Of a stretch of DNA of 64,000 bases, positions 1-9,759 are shown piece by piece (position 1 is the stretch's first letter; each line of letters opens with the position of its first letter). The stretch spans positions 80,279,704-80,343,703 of the forward strand of contig NC_073746.1 of the NCBI RefSeq assembly GCF_029784135.1, read 5' to 3'. The DNA comes from Toxorhynchites rutilus septentrionalis. Taxonomy: Eukaryota > Arthropoda > Insecta > Diptera > Culicidae. A program made the position numbers and the translations under genes. Below the pieces are notes generated by a model. That model worked only from the letters and a program-made list of their open reading frames with translations, did not search any database and was not told the origin of the DNA.

Positions 1-1180
1 CGCCAATTCCCGGTCAGTGGGTTTTGGCAATACCCGGTCGATTCAATTTTTACCCGATTCCGGTCAGTCGGCTGATATTCGCACGCATTTGGCGGTGGCG
101 AAACTATTAGTTCCACCCGGGCTGCAGGGAAAAAAACCTGTGATAGGATTCTATTTCAGAGTGGAATGGGTTCGCTTCAACCGGATTTATTCGGAGATAG
201 GAACAGGGGTAACAGCTCGTTTTTTCTCTCCGATAATCCAGCCAGCGGTTATATTCGGTAGGGAAATTATCTGGTTCACATCGCAAATGTGGTATAGTTA
301 AGGTTTTCTCCGCATTATTTTTGCGCATTAAGCACTGAGGTTTACAGCTCTTATTATACATCAATTTCAATAATATTGCTGATGCTGGTGGGCGCCCATT
401 TCACGAGTACTGGCAACAGTGTTCCTGCCAGTTTGGTCGGAAATGAATTTGTTTTCCGTTTACCCCTCCAAATGTTCCAAATTGAAACCGATTATAGTTG
501 GTATTTTTCCCCCAACCCCTCCAAAACCGGTAGTGCATTCTATCCGATATACGTCGATTATTACTAACAAATGAGATTTTTGGCAGAGTTTGCGGTAGCC
601 ACAGGAAAAAAAACTAAACATATGTGCTTTTAGGGGTAGTCCTATATGGACGGTTTTTTGCTAGTCATTAGCAGTCGCTTTGAAAACGTTGCCGCAACCG
701 CAGACTGAGATCAGATAAACTATGGTTCGGTTTGAACAAAGGTAGGGATCCACAATTTGACGGATCACTGGATATTTAGATTTTTTTTCTCGTTGTTGTA
801 GCTGTATTAAATTGCGAACAATGATAAAAGTAAAAAGCCCTTCTGACAATATAAAAAAGTGGGATTTTTGTCACGCTAGGTGCACTTTGTTGTGCTACTG
901 ACAGGGTGCGATGCGTGGCTTAGATAGCAGTAGAAGCCATTGGTTGTATATAATACACGATTCAATTATTGTTATCGATGAAGCTTCCTGGCACCCGTTG
1001 TCAATTGAATTGCTTCGGGAAGGGATTATTACTGTATGACCTCCCACTCTCGTTGTGGAGCATTACGTTTCCCTTTATTGTGGGTTCCAATTCGTTTTGA
1101 TTCAAGTGTATATTTAATCTGAAGCGGAGCGCTTCTCGAAATGAATGTGTTAATATTTAAAAATATGTGATTGTTACTTC
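1..1180. other. Unique flanking DNA without a recognised gene
   Basis: This stretch has no repeat copy elsewhere in the window and no ORF that looks like a protein. Short ORFs exist on both strands but lack start context, splice sites or recognisable motifs. It reads as intergenic or intronic host DNA. An AT-rich run continues from 1180 to about 1560. Confidence 0.4.
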
Positions 1181-1559
1181 GATTAATTAACCCATGAAGA
1201 TTTTTTTTTAATTGTATTAATGATGATGATTACAGTATGTGCCATTATTGAGGCTAGCCAATTATTTAAGACATATCATCTCAAGTATTGCCTCTGTTCA
1301 TATTCTTTCTATATTAGGCCCTTAGTTTCAGCATTAAAATAAATCAGATAGATTCATTCCCGACATTTTATCGATTACATATGAAAATAATAATTAATTT
1401 CTCCAAAATGATTGTTAAATACTCAAGTGGAAAAATTCAAGAAAAAAACTACTCTTGGATGAAACCAAAACAAAATGTCATGCAGAGCTATGTGTGGAGT
1501 TTTTCCAACCATATAAGATTTTATATATTTTTTAATATAGAGGAATTGCAAATGAAATC

Positions 1560-1990
1560 GACGAATGACAAAACATGATCATTTTTTATTCGAAGGAAAG
1601 TTCGGAATTCAACGTTTTTTTAAGGAATTGGAGGAAATATGAGTTTTCCGTAGCAATTGGGAATTTTTTGCTCAAGTGTAACTTCTGAATAGGGCGTACC
1701 GATTTCAGTAAGAGAAATCTTTGATAATTTATGCATCAAAAACTATGAGTCGTTTCTAAATAGTGTCTTAGAAAGAACGTTTTCGCATAAAATAGAGTTA
1801 TGAAGAAAATTTAAAAAATGGGTCCAAGATGGTGAAACGATTTTTGGCAAACTTTGAGGAACATCGAATTTTCATGAATTTTCGAAATTTAGAATTTTTG
1901 TCTGTTAACAATCATTTTTAGCCACAAATTATGAATCCTGATGTGATTTTAAATAAAGAAAGCTCTCTATCAATCTCCTTATAAATGCAA
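1560..1990 (+). repeat. Left arm of a long imperfect inverted repeat (family R1)
   Basis: The segment is recognisably the reverse complement of 4055-4660. Shared landmarks include GGAGGAAATATGA, CAATTGGGA, GGGCGTA and TTAGAAAGA near 1630-1790, then an AACATCGAATTTTCATGAAT block near 1860 and a tract resembling GTTAACAATC. A third, shorter copy in the same orientation lies at 3425-3530. The repeated segment is non-coding. The arms enclose the LINE fragment and an R2 repeat, so this may be one foldback-like element carrying later insertions. Confidence 0.75.
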
Positions 1991-2035
1991 CCATTCGAAA
2001 AAACATTTTCAATATATTGTCTTATCTCACTTCTT

Positions 2036-3382
2036 AACTAGGCGAACCTAGCCAGAATTTTCACCTGCCCCCGGGCTTCTGAATGCCAAAGGGGGACTAG
2101 GCTCTGCGGAATGCACGTATCTGCATGCTCGTGCTGTTTTAGTCCTGACCGAGGAATTGTCGAACAATCGCGCAGGTGCTAAGGATGACCGACTTTTGGA
2201 TGCCGGCCAATTCCTTCTCGATGTTCAACACCTTTAGCGCTTCCAGAAGTGTCTTCGGGATAATTCCAGTTCCAGAGAGAACGACTGGAACAATTCTTGG
2301 GACCTCCCTTAGCCCCCACAGTTCCTTGAGCTCCACGGCCAATGGTCGGTACTTGCAGATTTTGCGACCGTGGGTCTCCTCCAGATTCTGGTTCAGTGGA
2401 ATAGCGACATCGATGATGGTGACTTTGCGGTCGCTCTTGTCGTAAACCATTATATCTGGGCGGTTGTGGTGGATCGAGAGGTCGGTCAGAACAGTGCGAT
2501 CCCAGTACAGCTTGAAACGGTCATTTTCCAGGACAGGTGCAGGCAGGTACCGGTAGTTTGGTACGTTGTCTTCCAGTAGAGCACATTGGAGCGCCAGTTG
2601 TCGATGAACAATACGGGCCACGTTGTTGTGGCGCTCGGTGTAGGCTGCGTTGGCCAAAACGGGACAGCCTCCCATAATGTGCTCTATGTTTTCACCTGGT
2701 TGATGGCACATCCGGCAAATGTCATCAACGTCTTGATGCCAGACGTACCGCCTGCAGTTTCTCGTCGGCATTATCCTGTCCTGGATGGCTATCATGTCGG
2801 CTTCTACTACTGAAGAGAGTTCACCACGCGTTAGCCACAGATTAGATGTGGCCTTGTCGACGTGTGGCCGGTCCAGTTGATGGGGGTGGGCACCATGCAC
2901 TGCCTTCTGCTTCCAAGCTGCAATCTTCTCCTCCACTGTCTGCAGATTGCAGTTGAGTTGGTACTCCGCTTGCGCCAAGTGCAGAGCGCTGTATCCTCTG
3001 TCGGCGGCGCAGACAGCCCGGTATAGCGCGTTTTGGTTGGCGCGTTCTGCGAAGTACTCGCGCAGTTGTCGTACCTGGGCAACACACAGTGCAGAAATGT
3101 CGACGATTCCAAGTCCCCCTTCTTTACGTGGTAGTGAAACTCTCTCCAGTGCCGATTGAGGATGGTGCATTCCGGCCTCTTTGAATGCTTTCCTCATCCT
3201 CCTCTCAAGGTCCTCTAGGTCAGTTTTGCTCCATTTGACTACACCAAAACTGAAGGTCAGCAGGGGAACCGCGAATGTGTTGATCGCGCGTACCTTGTTC
3301 CCCGCGTTGAGGAAAGTCCTCAGGACACAGTTCACTCGACTCAAGAACTTGTCTCGCAGCTCCGTCTTGATGTCGGATGTCT
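2036..3382 (-). mobile_element. 5'-truncated RLE-type non-LTR retrotransposon
   Basis: The element reads on the minus strand. It contains the end of a reverse transcriptase ORF plus a restriction-like endonuclease and about 100 bp of 3' UTR. The reading frame stays open to about 3382, where it runs into a T-rich tract (3382-3392), so the upstream RT body is missing. Both flanks carry R1 repeat copies (1790-1900 and 3425-3520), so the insertion sits inside or between R1 repeats. This is the 5' truncation expected of LINE insertions. Confidence 0.85.
2139..3382 (-). pseudogene. Non-LTR retrotransposon ORF, C-terminal RT/RLE portion
   Basis: Roughly 410 codons are open, ending in TAA at 2139-2141. 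There is no genuine ATG start: the first 401 codons begin at a TTG, and the frame continues about 12 codons further upstream. The N-terminal part matches the region after the RT thumb in RLE LINEs (motif LPRKEGGLGIVDI near residue 72). A zinc knuckle C-x2-C-x8-H-x4-C lies near residues 200-217 (CRMCHQPGENIEHIMGGC). A PD-(D/E)XK-type endonuclease core follows, RPDIMVY near 285 and IIDVAIP near 301. In this class (R2/R4/NeSL-like) the endonuclease nicks target DNA for reverse transcription. The RT catalytic motifs are absent, so it cannot mobilise itself. The C-terminal frame has no stop or visible frameshift, suggesting a fairly young insertion. Confidence 0.85.
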
Positions 3383-3424
3383 TTTTTTTTTTAATTTATA
3401 TACGTATTTTTATTTTTTTTATTT

Positions 3425-3560
3425 TCCACATAAAATAGAAGTTATGTAGAAAATTCAAAAACTGGTTCAAGATGGTAAAACTATTTTTACGAACTTTATG
3501 AAACATCGAATTTCCCGTCAAATCTTTGGGGATTATAGAGTGAAATCATCTAATATCATC
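3425..3560 (+). repeat. Partial R1 repeat copy
   Basis: The sequence from ATAAAATAGAAGTTATGTAG through GAAACATCGAATTTCC parallels 1795-1880 and the reverse complement of 4230-4330. It lies directly upstream (in element orientation) of the truncated end of the LINE. Confidence 0.65.
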
Positions 3561-3572
3561 TTAAAGATCATT

Positions 3573-3985
3573 CCTAGATCATCCCTCCATTGATTCTGAC
3601 AAATGATAAATGCCTATTATCGGCAAATCGAGAATAATTCATTATACGCATCTAATCACATTGTGAGCTAACGCCGAATGATAGGCAAAAATATTGCTCG
3701 TTGCGTTATGGGGGAAAACGAGTGGCTAGTAAAATTGAAAAAACATACCCAAATCAATTGTCAAATTGTTAACATTTTTCGCTATATTCACTGTTCATGT
3801 CTTAAGCAGAAAAAATACTGGATAAATTTCCTGTTCAATGGTATACAACACAACATTTGTCGCAATAACGATCTTGAGTAATATGCGTGTGAAAACTCTT
3901 AATGAATCGTTACATTTTTCGTAAAGTTACCCTCTATATAGAAACCAAAGACATAGTCCTATGTCAAAAGTTCTGTATCAATCTC
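3573..3985 (+). repeat. Dispersed repeat R2, copy 1
   Basis: The block runs from ATCATCCCTCCATTGATTCT to a palindromic end GACATAGTCCTATGTC at 3951-3966. It is homologous along its length to 23526-23900, and its end also to 55795-55930. Small ORFs inside it are not conserved between copies, so it is non-coding. The palindromic GACnTAGTCCTAnGTC type of end recurs at 8308 and, diverged, at 54370, suggesting a family terminus. Confidence 0.7.
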
Positions 3986-4054
3986 CTTTTAATTGGTAAA
4001 AATATATGTTTAGGAGTTACGTTGAAAAACAGTTGGGTTAAAACTCACATGTCT

Positions 4055-4660
4055 TCAAATGTTTCTTAACGTAACTCTCAAACATATATTTTTACCATAA
4101 TGATGTATTTTGAAAAGTTGTTGAAAATTATAAGCAAATTCATAAAATTTCATGAAAATGACGATATAACACGACAAACGTATTAAATTGTGGCTAAAAC
4201 GATTGTTAACATACAAAAATTCGAAGTTTCGAAAGTTCATTAAAATTCGGTGTTCCACAAAGTTCATCAAAAATAGTTTTACGTCATCTTGACCTCATTT
4301 TTTAAATATTCTACATAACTTCTATTTTAAATGAAAAAAATAAAAAAAAATAAAAAAAACACATATTTTAGATATTGAAAATTAAAGTTTTATTTTATAA
4401 ATGAAAAAAAAAGAGTACTATTTTTTTCGCATCTTAACATTAATACTCCATAACTCTTTCTAAGAAACTATTTTGGTGCGACTCATATTTTTTTGAGTAA
4501 TAAATTGTAAAACTTCCTCTTATCAAAATCGATACGCCCTTTCAAAAGTAACACTTGAGTCAAAAAAAATCCCAATTGCTGCGGAAAAGTCATATTTCCT
4601 CCAACCCAAACGTAATACAAACTTTCATTCGAATCAAAAATACATGTTTTTAAAATCTGA
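4055..4660 (-). repeat. Right arm of the long inverted repeat (family R1)
   Basis: Read on the minus strand this matches 1580-1990. The pair could fold into a hairpin with arms of several hundred bases. The arms have diverged by many indels and A/T-run differences, so the duplication is old. Confidence 0.75.
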
Positions 4661-5990
4661 ATTTTTGGGACGATTTCATTTAGAATTGCGTTTTAAACAT
4701 CCTCAAAATAATTAAGCTGTTCCACCGCAAATGACCTTTTTTTGTTAATTCTATTATTGTATTTTTTTATTAGGCACAAATTTTGCAGACGCATTCTTTG
4801 CTGTCCAATATTTAATTTTTCTCTCATATTTTTGAGGAAAATGAATTTTAATTTTCAGAATATTTGTTTTTACAATGAAATCAACTTTTTTTTCAACTTT
4901 TTTTCGATAAATCCTCATTTAAAATCTCTAAGACCTACAAAATGTTGGTCGGAGATTGAAGTGTAAGAAATTATTTATGTTTCTATTTGAAAATATCAAA
5001 CAAATTTTTAAAACAAAATTTCATAGAAAACATAAATATGTTGAAAATTAAAAAACATGTTTTTGAGAAAAAAAATTTTTGATTCTTTTTTTGATTCTGA
5101 AAAATAGGGATATAAATAGCCCTACAATTTCCAATTTCCATCGGATAATGGGCACTTTTATAGGGAAAGAGATTTTTCAACAACTTTTTCATGTTTCTTC
5201 GAGAAAACAATCTTAATGTTTAACTCGTAACATTTCACTATATAAATTATCGCGATTTACATGTTCTGCTAACTTTTTTCTATTTCGGAACATTTTAAGA
5301 GCTTGTCAAAAGCAAGAATTTACACACAAAAATGTGATGAGTAAAACATTATTTTTTTAGAAATCACCATACAAATATGCCAGAAACTATAAAAGACAGT
5401 AAGTTGACGTCTTCAACAAAAGTTCATATTTCAATATCATCTAAAACTTGATCGAATACACTATATGCCTATCTTGAGTTTCAACAAAATTGGGATCAGT
5501 TGTTATTTTTGCAAAGAAAACATGAAAAACATGTTGTTAGAAAAACTTTATCCCTGTAAAAGCGCTTTTGATGACTTTTTTGGAATTTGTAAGGTAATTT
5601 TTTTGAGAATTTTCAAAAATTTCGTTTTTTAAGAAAAATGAACCTCAGTTTTGAAAATATTTTTTTCCATAGTATCATTTTTTTTTATTTTGATATTGTT
5701 TAAATAAAAAATCGAGAAATTTTCTACATTTGACCTTTTGACCAGGATTTGATAGGTTTTATAGTTTTTGGGTAATCAATTTTTATAGAACATTAAGAAA
5801 AAAAATGTTGACTCTTTTTTAAAAAAAAGACGGGTGGGTAATGTCGGGGACATAACCGGAGTGACGTAGGACTATACAAAGGGGACAGTTTTTGTTAAAT
5901 ATATATTATAAATATATTGTTTTATTTTCTTCTCCTACGTGAATACCTACCTATCTACCTGAAAAATGGATTAGTTTACTGTTTACTCTT
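4661..5990. other. AT-rich repeat-like DNA, no gene
   Basis: Very AT-rich sequence with homopolymer runs. Part of it (5222-5360) resembles 30955-31070 (ACTCGTAA ... TAAATTATCG ... ACATGTT), so it is at least partly an old dispersed repeat. A GGGGACATAACCGGAGTGACG stretch at 5848-5868 looks like a repeat terminus. No coding signal. Confidence 0.5.
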
Positions 5991-6005
5991 TATGAACATG
6001 TTGGG

Positions 6006-6021
6006 GGTTCTGAAAAGAACC
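6006..6021 (-). terminator. Histone mRNA 3' stem-loop of H2A pseudogene copy A
   Basis: On the minus strand this reads GGTTCTTTTCAGAACC: a perfect six-base-pair stem around a TTTC loop, fitting the metazoan replication-dependent histone 3' stem-loop consensus. It lies downstream of the H2A-derived sequence on the same strand, as expected for a histone mRNA end. Confidence 0.85.
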
Positions 6022-6493
6022 TTTGGTGTTGTGTTTTTGTTATCACTCGATATTCCCATCTTGTTCGGTTAAACCTTTCTGTTTAGCTATTGCGTTTGCC
6101 ACTCGCCACAGCTTTCACAGTTGGAAAATTTCTTCCCATCCAGCTTGTGACATGTTGTTCAGTAAATTACATTTAATGCGACGTGCCGGAGAAACACTTT
6201 GCCACTCACTGAAACTAATTGTTGCCTTGATGAGCGCCGAACCGAAGCTGCTCTGTTCTTGATGCGGGTTTTCTGATTGTCGTGAGCAGCTTTGCAAGCC
6301 AACTCGAGCACTCCGACGGCCGAAACTCTATAATCGCTGTTAGGTATACTGGTGCTCCGGCACCAATCCGTTCGGCCTAGTTACCCTTGCGGAGCAATCA
6401 GTGAATGCGACCAACAGGGTACTGAAGACGTGCACGGTTCGAGTGAGACTTTGCCTTTCCCTTAACTTGTCCTCCTTTGTTACGTCCACGATG
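6022..6493 (-). pseudogene. H2A: Histone H2A pseudogene, copy A
   Basis: Minus-strand translation from 6493 to about 6261 follows the first 78 residues of canonical H2A: a [18 protein letters not shown] N-terminal tail, then [21 protein letters not shown], and a segment matching VLELAGNAARDNKKTRI. It is dead. The start codon is altered, stops replace residues in RIHRLL and GNYAER, and one nucleotide is missing in the EYLAAEV segment (near 6322). After residue 78 the sequence no longer matches canonical H2A; that extension of about 230 bp runs to the intact histone stem-loop at 6006-6021 and is shared with copy C in its first part and with copy B in its last part. H2A would package DNA with H2B, H3 and H4; here no protein can be made. 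Confidence 0.88.
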
Positions 6494-6539
6494 CCGATGC
6501 CGTACAACAACACGGGTTTACGGTTTGAAAGAAAATAAG

Positions 6540-6842
6540 ATATTTTTTTGGGATCCGCGTGTTTTATACTCTAGCGGTACACATTCACAGGATAGAGACA
6601 AATCGGCAGACTCAGCCAGAGGGGCGAGTCCAACGAGACGAACGAATGGGCGTTAAAAGGGAGCGATGGCAAAAAAATACATTTTTAGAGGCGAATGAAC
6701 TGCAAAGTTTAAAGCCTCTTAAAAACAAAGAAAGAAGAAGAAAAATACATTCATTACGATTTGTTCGCTCGTTGGATTCACATGCAGGCTAAAAAGGGTC
6801 CTTTTCAGGATCACAAAATTATCTTCAATCTAAAGAGTTTAT
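6540..6842 (+). pseudogene. Convergent histone-type gene remnant with stem-loop
   Basis: At 6797-6812 the + strand reads GGTCCTTTTCAGGATC, a six-pair stem (one G-U) with TTTC loop, followed by ACAAAATTATC and a TAAAGAG box resembling the histone downstream element. This marks the 3' end of a replication-dependent histone gene on the + strand. Upstream, 6559-6792 contains a short Lys/Arg-rich ORF, but I cannot align it convincingly to H2B, H3, H4 or H1. A TATA-like TTTATACT lies near 6562, between this unit and the head of H2A copy A, as in divergent histone pairs. H2B is the natural guess because H2A and H2B are often divergently paired, but this is inference. Confidence 0.5.
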
Positions 6843-7000
6843 TGTTTTGTTATCACTCGATATCCCCATCTTGTTCGGCTAAACCTTTCTGTTCAGCGAT
6901 TGCATTTGCCACTCGCCACAGCTTTCACAGTTGGAAAATTTCTTCCCATCCAGCTTGTGACATATTTTACAGTAAATTACATTCAATGGCACGTCGCATT
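6842..7000 (-). pseudogene. H2A pseudogene tail, copy B (3' part only)
   Basis: About 155 bp closely matches 6031-6185 in the same orientation, with only a scatter of substitutions. The H2A coding portion is missing. It abuts the + strand stem-loop unit. On the minus strand one frame ends with a short open stretch (VANAIAEQKGLAEQDG) before TGA; copy A keeps a similar one. That might be a decayed C terminus, or chance. Confidence 0.7.
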
Positions 7001-7344
7001 ACCACCACTCAGTATCGGATTGGAGGTAATTTTAACCTGTAATTGAACATTTGCGATGACAGCGGTACAGTGTCGACTTTCAATGTGGGGTCATAATTTG
7101 GACCCCGAACTCTATGTTTACAAAAATGTCCAACTAAATATGTCACATTACAGGTCCGTCCAATTAGCTAAATGTCGAGATAAGTGTAAATTACTGTACT
7201 TTCAATCTAGAAGCAATTTAAGAATTGATGAAAATCAATAAGCTCAGAACAACTTATGAAAAAATTAATTTGTGTTTTATTATTATTTTGGATGATGTTT
7301 TAGAAAGCATTGAACTGTATTTCCTAAACTCTTTTTTGGAAGGT
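7001..7344. other. Spacer between histone relics
   Basis: No coding signal. It contains GGGGTCATAATTTGGACCCC at 7088-7107, an inverted repeat, and otherwise AT-rich sequence. No copy was noticed elsewhere in the window. Confidence 0.4.
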
Positions 7345-7349
7345 TTAAT

Positions 7350-7808
7350 GGCCCTGAAATGCGCCTTGTTTTATGGAATGGTTCCAATTTAGAAAACTTA
7401 GTACTCGTGGTTTTGAAAAAAACCATTTCGAACGCCCTCGATGCCGCCTTGTTCTGGATTTGCCACCAAAGCAGTTTGTATAAAGAACAAACTTTTTTCT
7501 TCTGCTACCTGATGCCGTTTTGCGATTGTGTTTGCCACTCGCCACTCGCTGCAACTGCCTGTTGTCTTGATGTCCACCGAACCGAATATGTTCTGTTCCG
7601 AATGCGGGTTTTCTTATCGTCGAGAGCAGCTTTGCCAGCTAACTCGATCACTCCGGCGGCCGAAACTATATAATGCCGGCTAGGTGGACTGGTGCACTGG
7701 TACTAACGCGCTCGGCCTAGCTACCCTTGCGGGGAACTCCAGATCAACACGGTTCGAGCGGGATTTTGCCTTTCCCTTCACTTTTCCTCCTTTACCATGT
7801 CCAGACAT
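7350..7808 (-). pseudogene. H2A: Histone H2A pseudogene, copy C
   Basis: The minus strand starts with an intact ATG at 7806-7808 after an A/C-rich leader typical of histone 5' UTRs. It encodes an H2A tail (MSGHGKGGKVKGKAKSRSNR), then loses about 24 bp spanning VGRIHRLL. It continues through a degraded KGNYAERVGAGAPVYLAG segment with stops, and an EVLELAGNAARDNKKTRI-like segment ending near 7600. It has the same one-base deletion as copy A in the EYLAAEV codons, and then the same non-H2A extension (SVR..SRQQ.V in one frame). A decayed stem-loop, GGCGCATTTCAGGGCC on the minus strand at 7350-7365, is followed by an AAAAGAG box. The copy has normal histone architecture but cannot encode H2A. Confidence 0.85.
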
Positions 7809-7829
7809 GGCTGCTTGGGTTGGTTTGTT

Positions 7830-8080
7830 GATTTGTTGTGATGCGAACCGATGTGGTGTACGGTTTGAATGAGAATGATCGTTACGGCAGCGGAGGGGGA
7901 TTTTTAAGCTGACTGGCGGGCTCGAGAATTACGCATGTGTGAGACTGCGACCAATGTTTCGTTCATTTTTTTCTTTTTCCTTTCCAATCGTGCTTCATTG
8001 TATTTCGCTGCTGCTCTGGTTGCCCGTTTTGGTCGGTACGATTTGAGAAGCACAAAATGGACCAATCAAAAATGGGCACA
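7830..8080 (-). promoter_or_regulatory. Possible histone-type promoter of H2A copy C
   Basis: Directly upstream of the copy C ATG on the minus strand are a leader rich in CAACAAATCAAC, a TCATTCTCATTC stretch and a TTAAAAATC box about 90 bp before the ATG. A CCAATCA box lies at 8062-8068. The placement fits a compact histone promoter; function is inferred. Confidence 0.35.
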
Positions 8081-8084
8081 TAGT

Positions 8085-8330
8085 GCATTTTGACAATGCT
8101 TGATATTTCACAATTATTCAATTATTTATCTCAAGAAAAATGATGTGTTCTTCGTTATGATAGATGCGTGGATATATTTCCTATCAATTGATGCAAAAAC
8201 CTTTGCGATCTATTGAGAAATGCTCGAGTTATAAGCGTTCCAAATCTTGCATTTTTTCCTTCTTGTTCAGTGCCTAGATTTCCATTTCACCCCCTATATC
8301 TTCCGGTTAGACGTAGTCCTACGTCAAAAA
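8085..8330 (+). repeat. Dispersed repeat R4, copy 1
   Basis: Shares a block with 55090-55250: ATATTTCCTATCAATTGATG, then GAGAAATG/GTTCGAGTTATAAGC-type sequence. It ends in TAGACGTAGTCCTACGTC near 8307, the same palindromic terminus type as R2. Non-coding. Confidence 0.6.
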
Positions 8331-8890
8331 TGCAACAAAAATTCGACCTTCGAATTTAAATGGAATCGCCAAATAGAACCGTTTTGTGTATCGAAAATAG
8401 AGCCGTACAATCATCAACATGCTAAACGAAGCATCTTGATTCAGAAGTAATAACATATTGCCGACAACCAACCGAAAAAAAAACCTTTATTCCCGCTCAC
8501 CAGCTATAGCAGCACCGGACCAGCAAACTTGAGAACAAAATTAAATTCTCAGAATCAATCCTAAGTGGCCTTTCCCCAGATTCAATCTCCCCCACCCGAA
8601 TTCTCATTATTCCTTCATTTGCAAAATCAGATTAAACTCTCCACCAGGCACGCCAGCAACAATGATGCTGATTCGTCGTAACCATCGCAATCTCCGTTTC
8701 CCGCCGTGTGCTTCAAGTTGGTGGATGGATGGCACCTAAAACAAACCGGAATCTGCCGCGAGCCAAAGTGAAGCAATCGGAACACTTTCCCAAGTGTGCT
8801 TCAACACGTTTCACCACGGAATTTCGTGGACTCTCCTTTTTCCCATCGTGCCCAGCAACAACAGCCTCTCCTAATTCCCTTCGCTTCCAG

Positions 8891-9045
8891 GAGAGTTGGG
8901 CAGTGAAATTCACCACTTCAAATAGAATCTTTCGGTTTTCAAAGTGGTGACAATGGTGGAAATAGTCTCGTTGACCGTGATTTGCGTGCCCTTCGCCTTC
9001 GCCGCGTCAGCTAGCGGCAGCATCCGGTCGCAACTGTTGGAAAAG
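8891..9045 (+). CDS. Candidate exon with start codon and signal peptide
   Basis: A pyrimidine-rich acceptor (TTCCCTTCGCTTCCAG, ending 8890) opens the segment. The ATG at 8953-8955 has A at -3 and G at +4. The frame encodes 31 residues: MVEIVSLTVICVPFAF, then a small-residue ASAS cleavage-like site, and SGSIRSQLLEK. It stops exactly at a strong donor, AAG|GTTAGT, with the donor at 9046 in phase 0. The N terminus has the hydrophobic core and AxA-like end of a secretory signal peptide, so the product would be secreted or a type I membrane protein. I do not recognise the family. The next exon could be far away; the 62565-62590 microexon is one candidate. The exon lies in host-type sequence, not in a repeat. 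Confidence 0.5.
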
Positions 9046-9421
9046 GTTAGTAATGCGAACGTTTTTCTCTCTCCGTTGGAAATCGTGGAAATTTGGTGAG
9101 GCATGCGCTCGTTGGGACGCCTGGTTTCTCTCATACTCTTGTTCTCTCGGCGCTGGAAGTCGGCATTTGCTGGAAAGCTTCCCTTCGAGCCGAAGTTCGA
9201 AGCTGGGGTAATGCTTCGTGCGACGTGGTGAAAATGGAAAACCTACTGGAATTGGAGGATAAATTCAACTCTCCTTCTTGCAGTGTTTCGGGAAAACTCT
9301 AGCTCCTGAAACTCTCAACAGTCGTGAACCGTACCGGGGAAATGCACTAAATCCATTCTCCTTGCTCCCTTTGGCCCTGGCTCGGATGTGGAATGTGGAC
9401 CAACGCAGGATGACTCTCGCT

Positions 9422-9451
9422 ATCGTCGCCGTCGTCGTCGTCGTCGTCGTT
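9422..9451. repeat. GTC/GAC trinucleotide microsatellite
   Basis: A run of imperfect then perfect CGT/GTC triplets. It produces poly-Val or poly-Thr in the overlapping ORFs and should not be read as a protein feature. Confidence 0.9.
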
Positions 9452-9759
9452 GTAAACAAATCAGTACCTAATGTTTGCTTCAATAACAGGGAAAATGTCG
9501 AAACGGTCGAAACGGAAACACACAGCTTGCGATACGACGCTTGGAAGCGGTGTTGATGTTTCTGTTTGCGATGGTCAGATACTGGTGAGCAACACCGGAG
9601 GCGTCCCGACGGCGTGGATGGGATGATGATATCGGCGCGGCGGGGAGACAGTAATGTCAATACTTCCTTTTTTGGTTTGCCCATGATAAGTCATTGCATT
9701 GATTATTTCTATCCATAAACCGATCATACAGTGCGAAAAATTCTTAATAACGAACAAAA

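Noticed and set aside
9265..9684. 139-codon minus ORF with poly-Thr
   Set aside because: The Thr run is the GTC microsatellite read in antisense; the rest has no domain.
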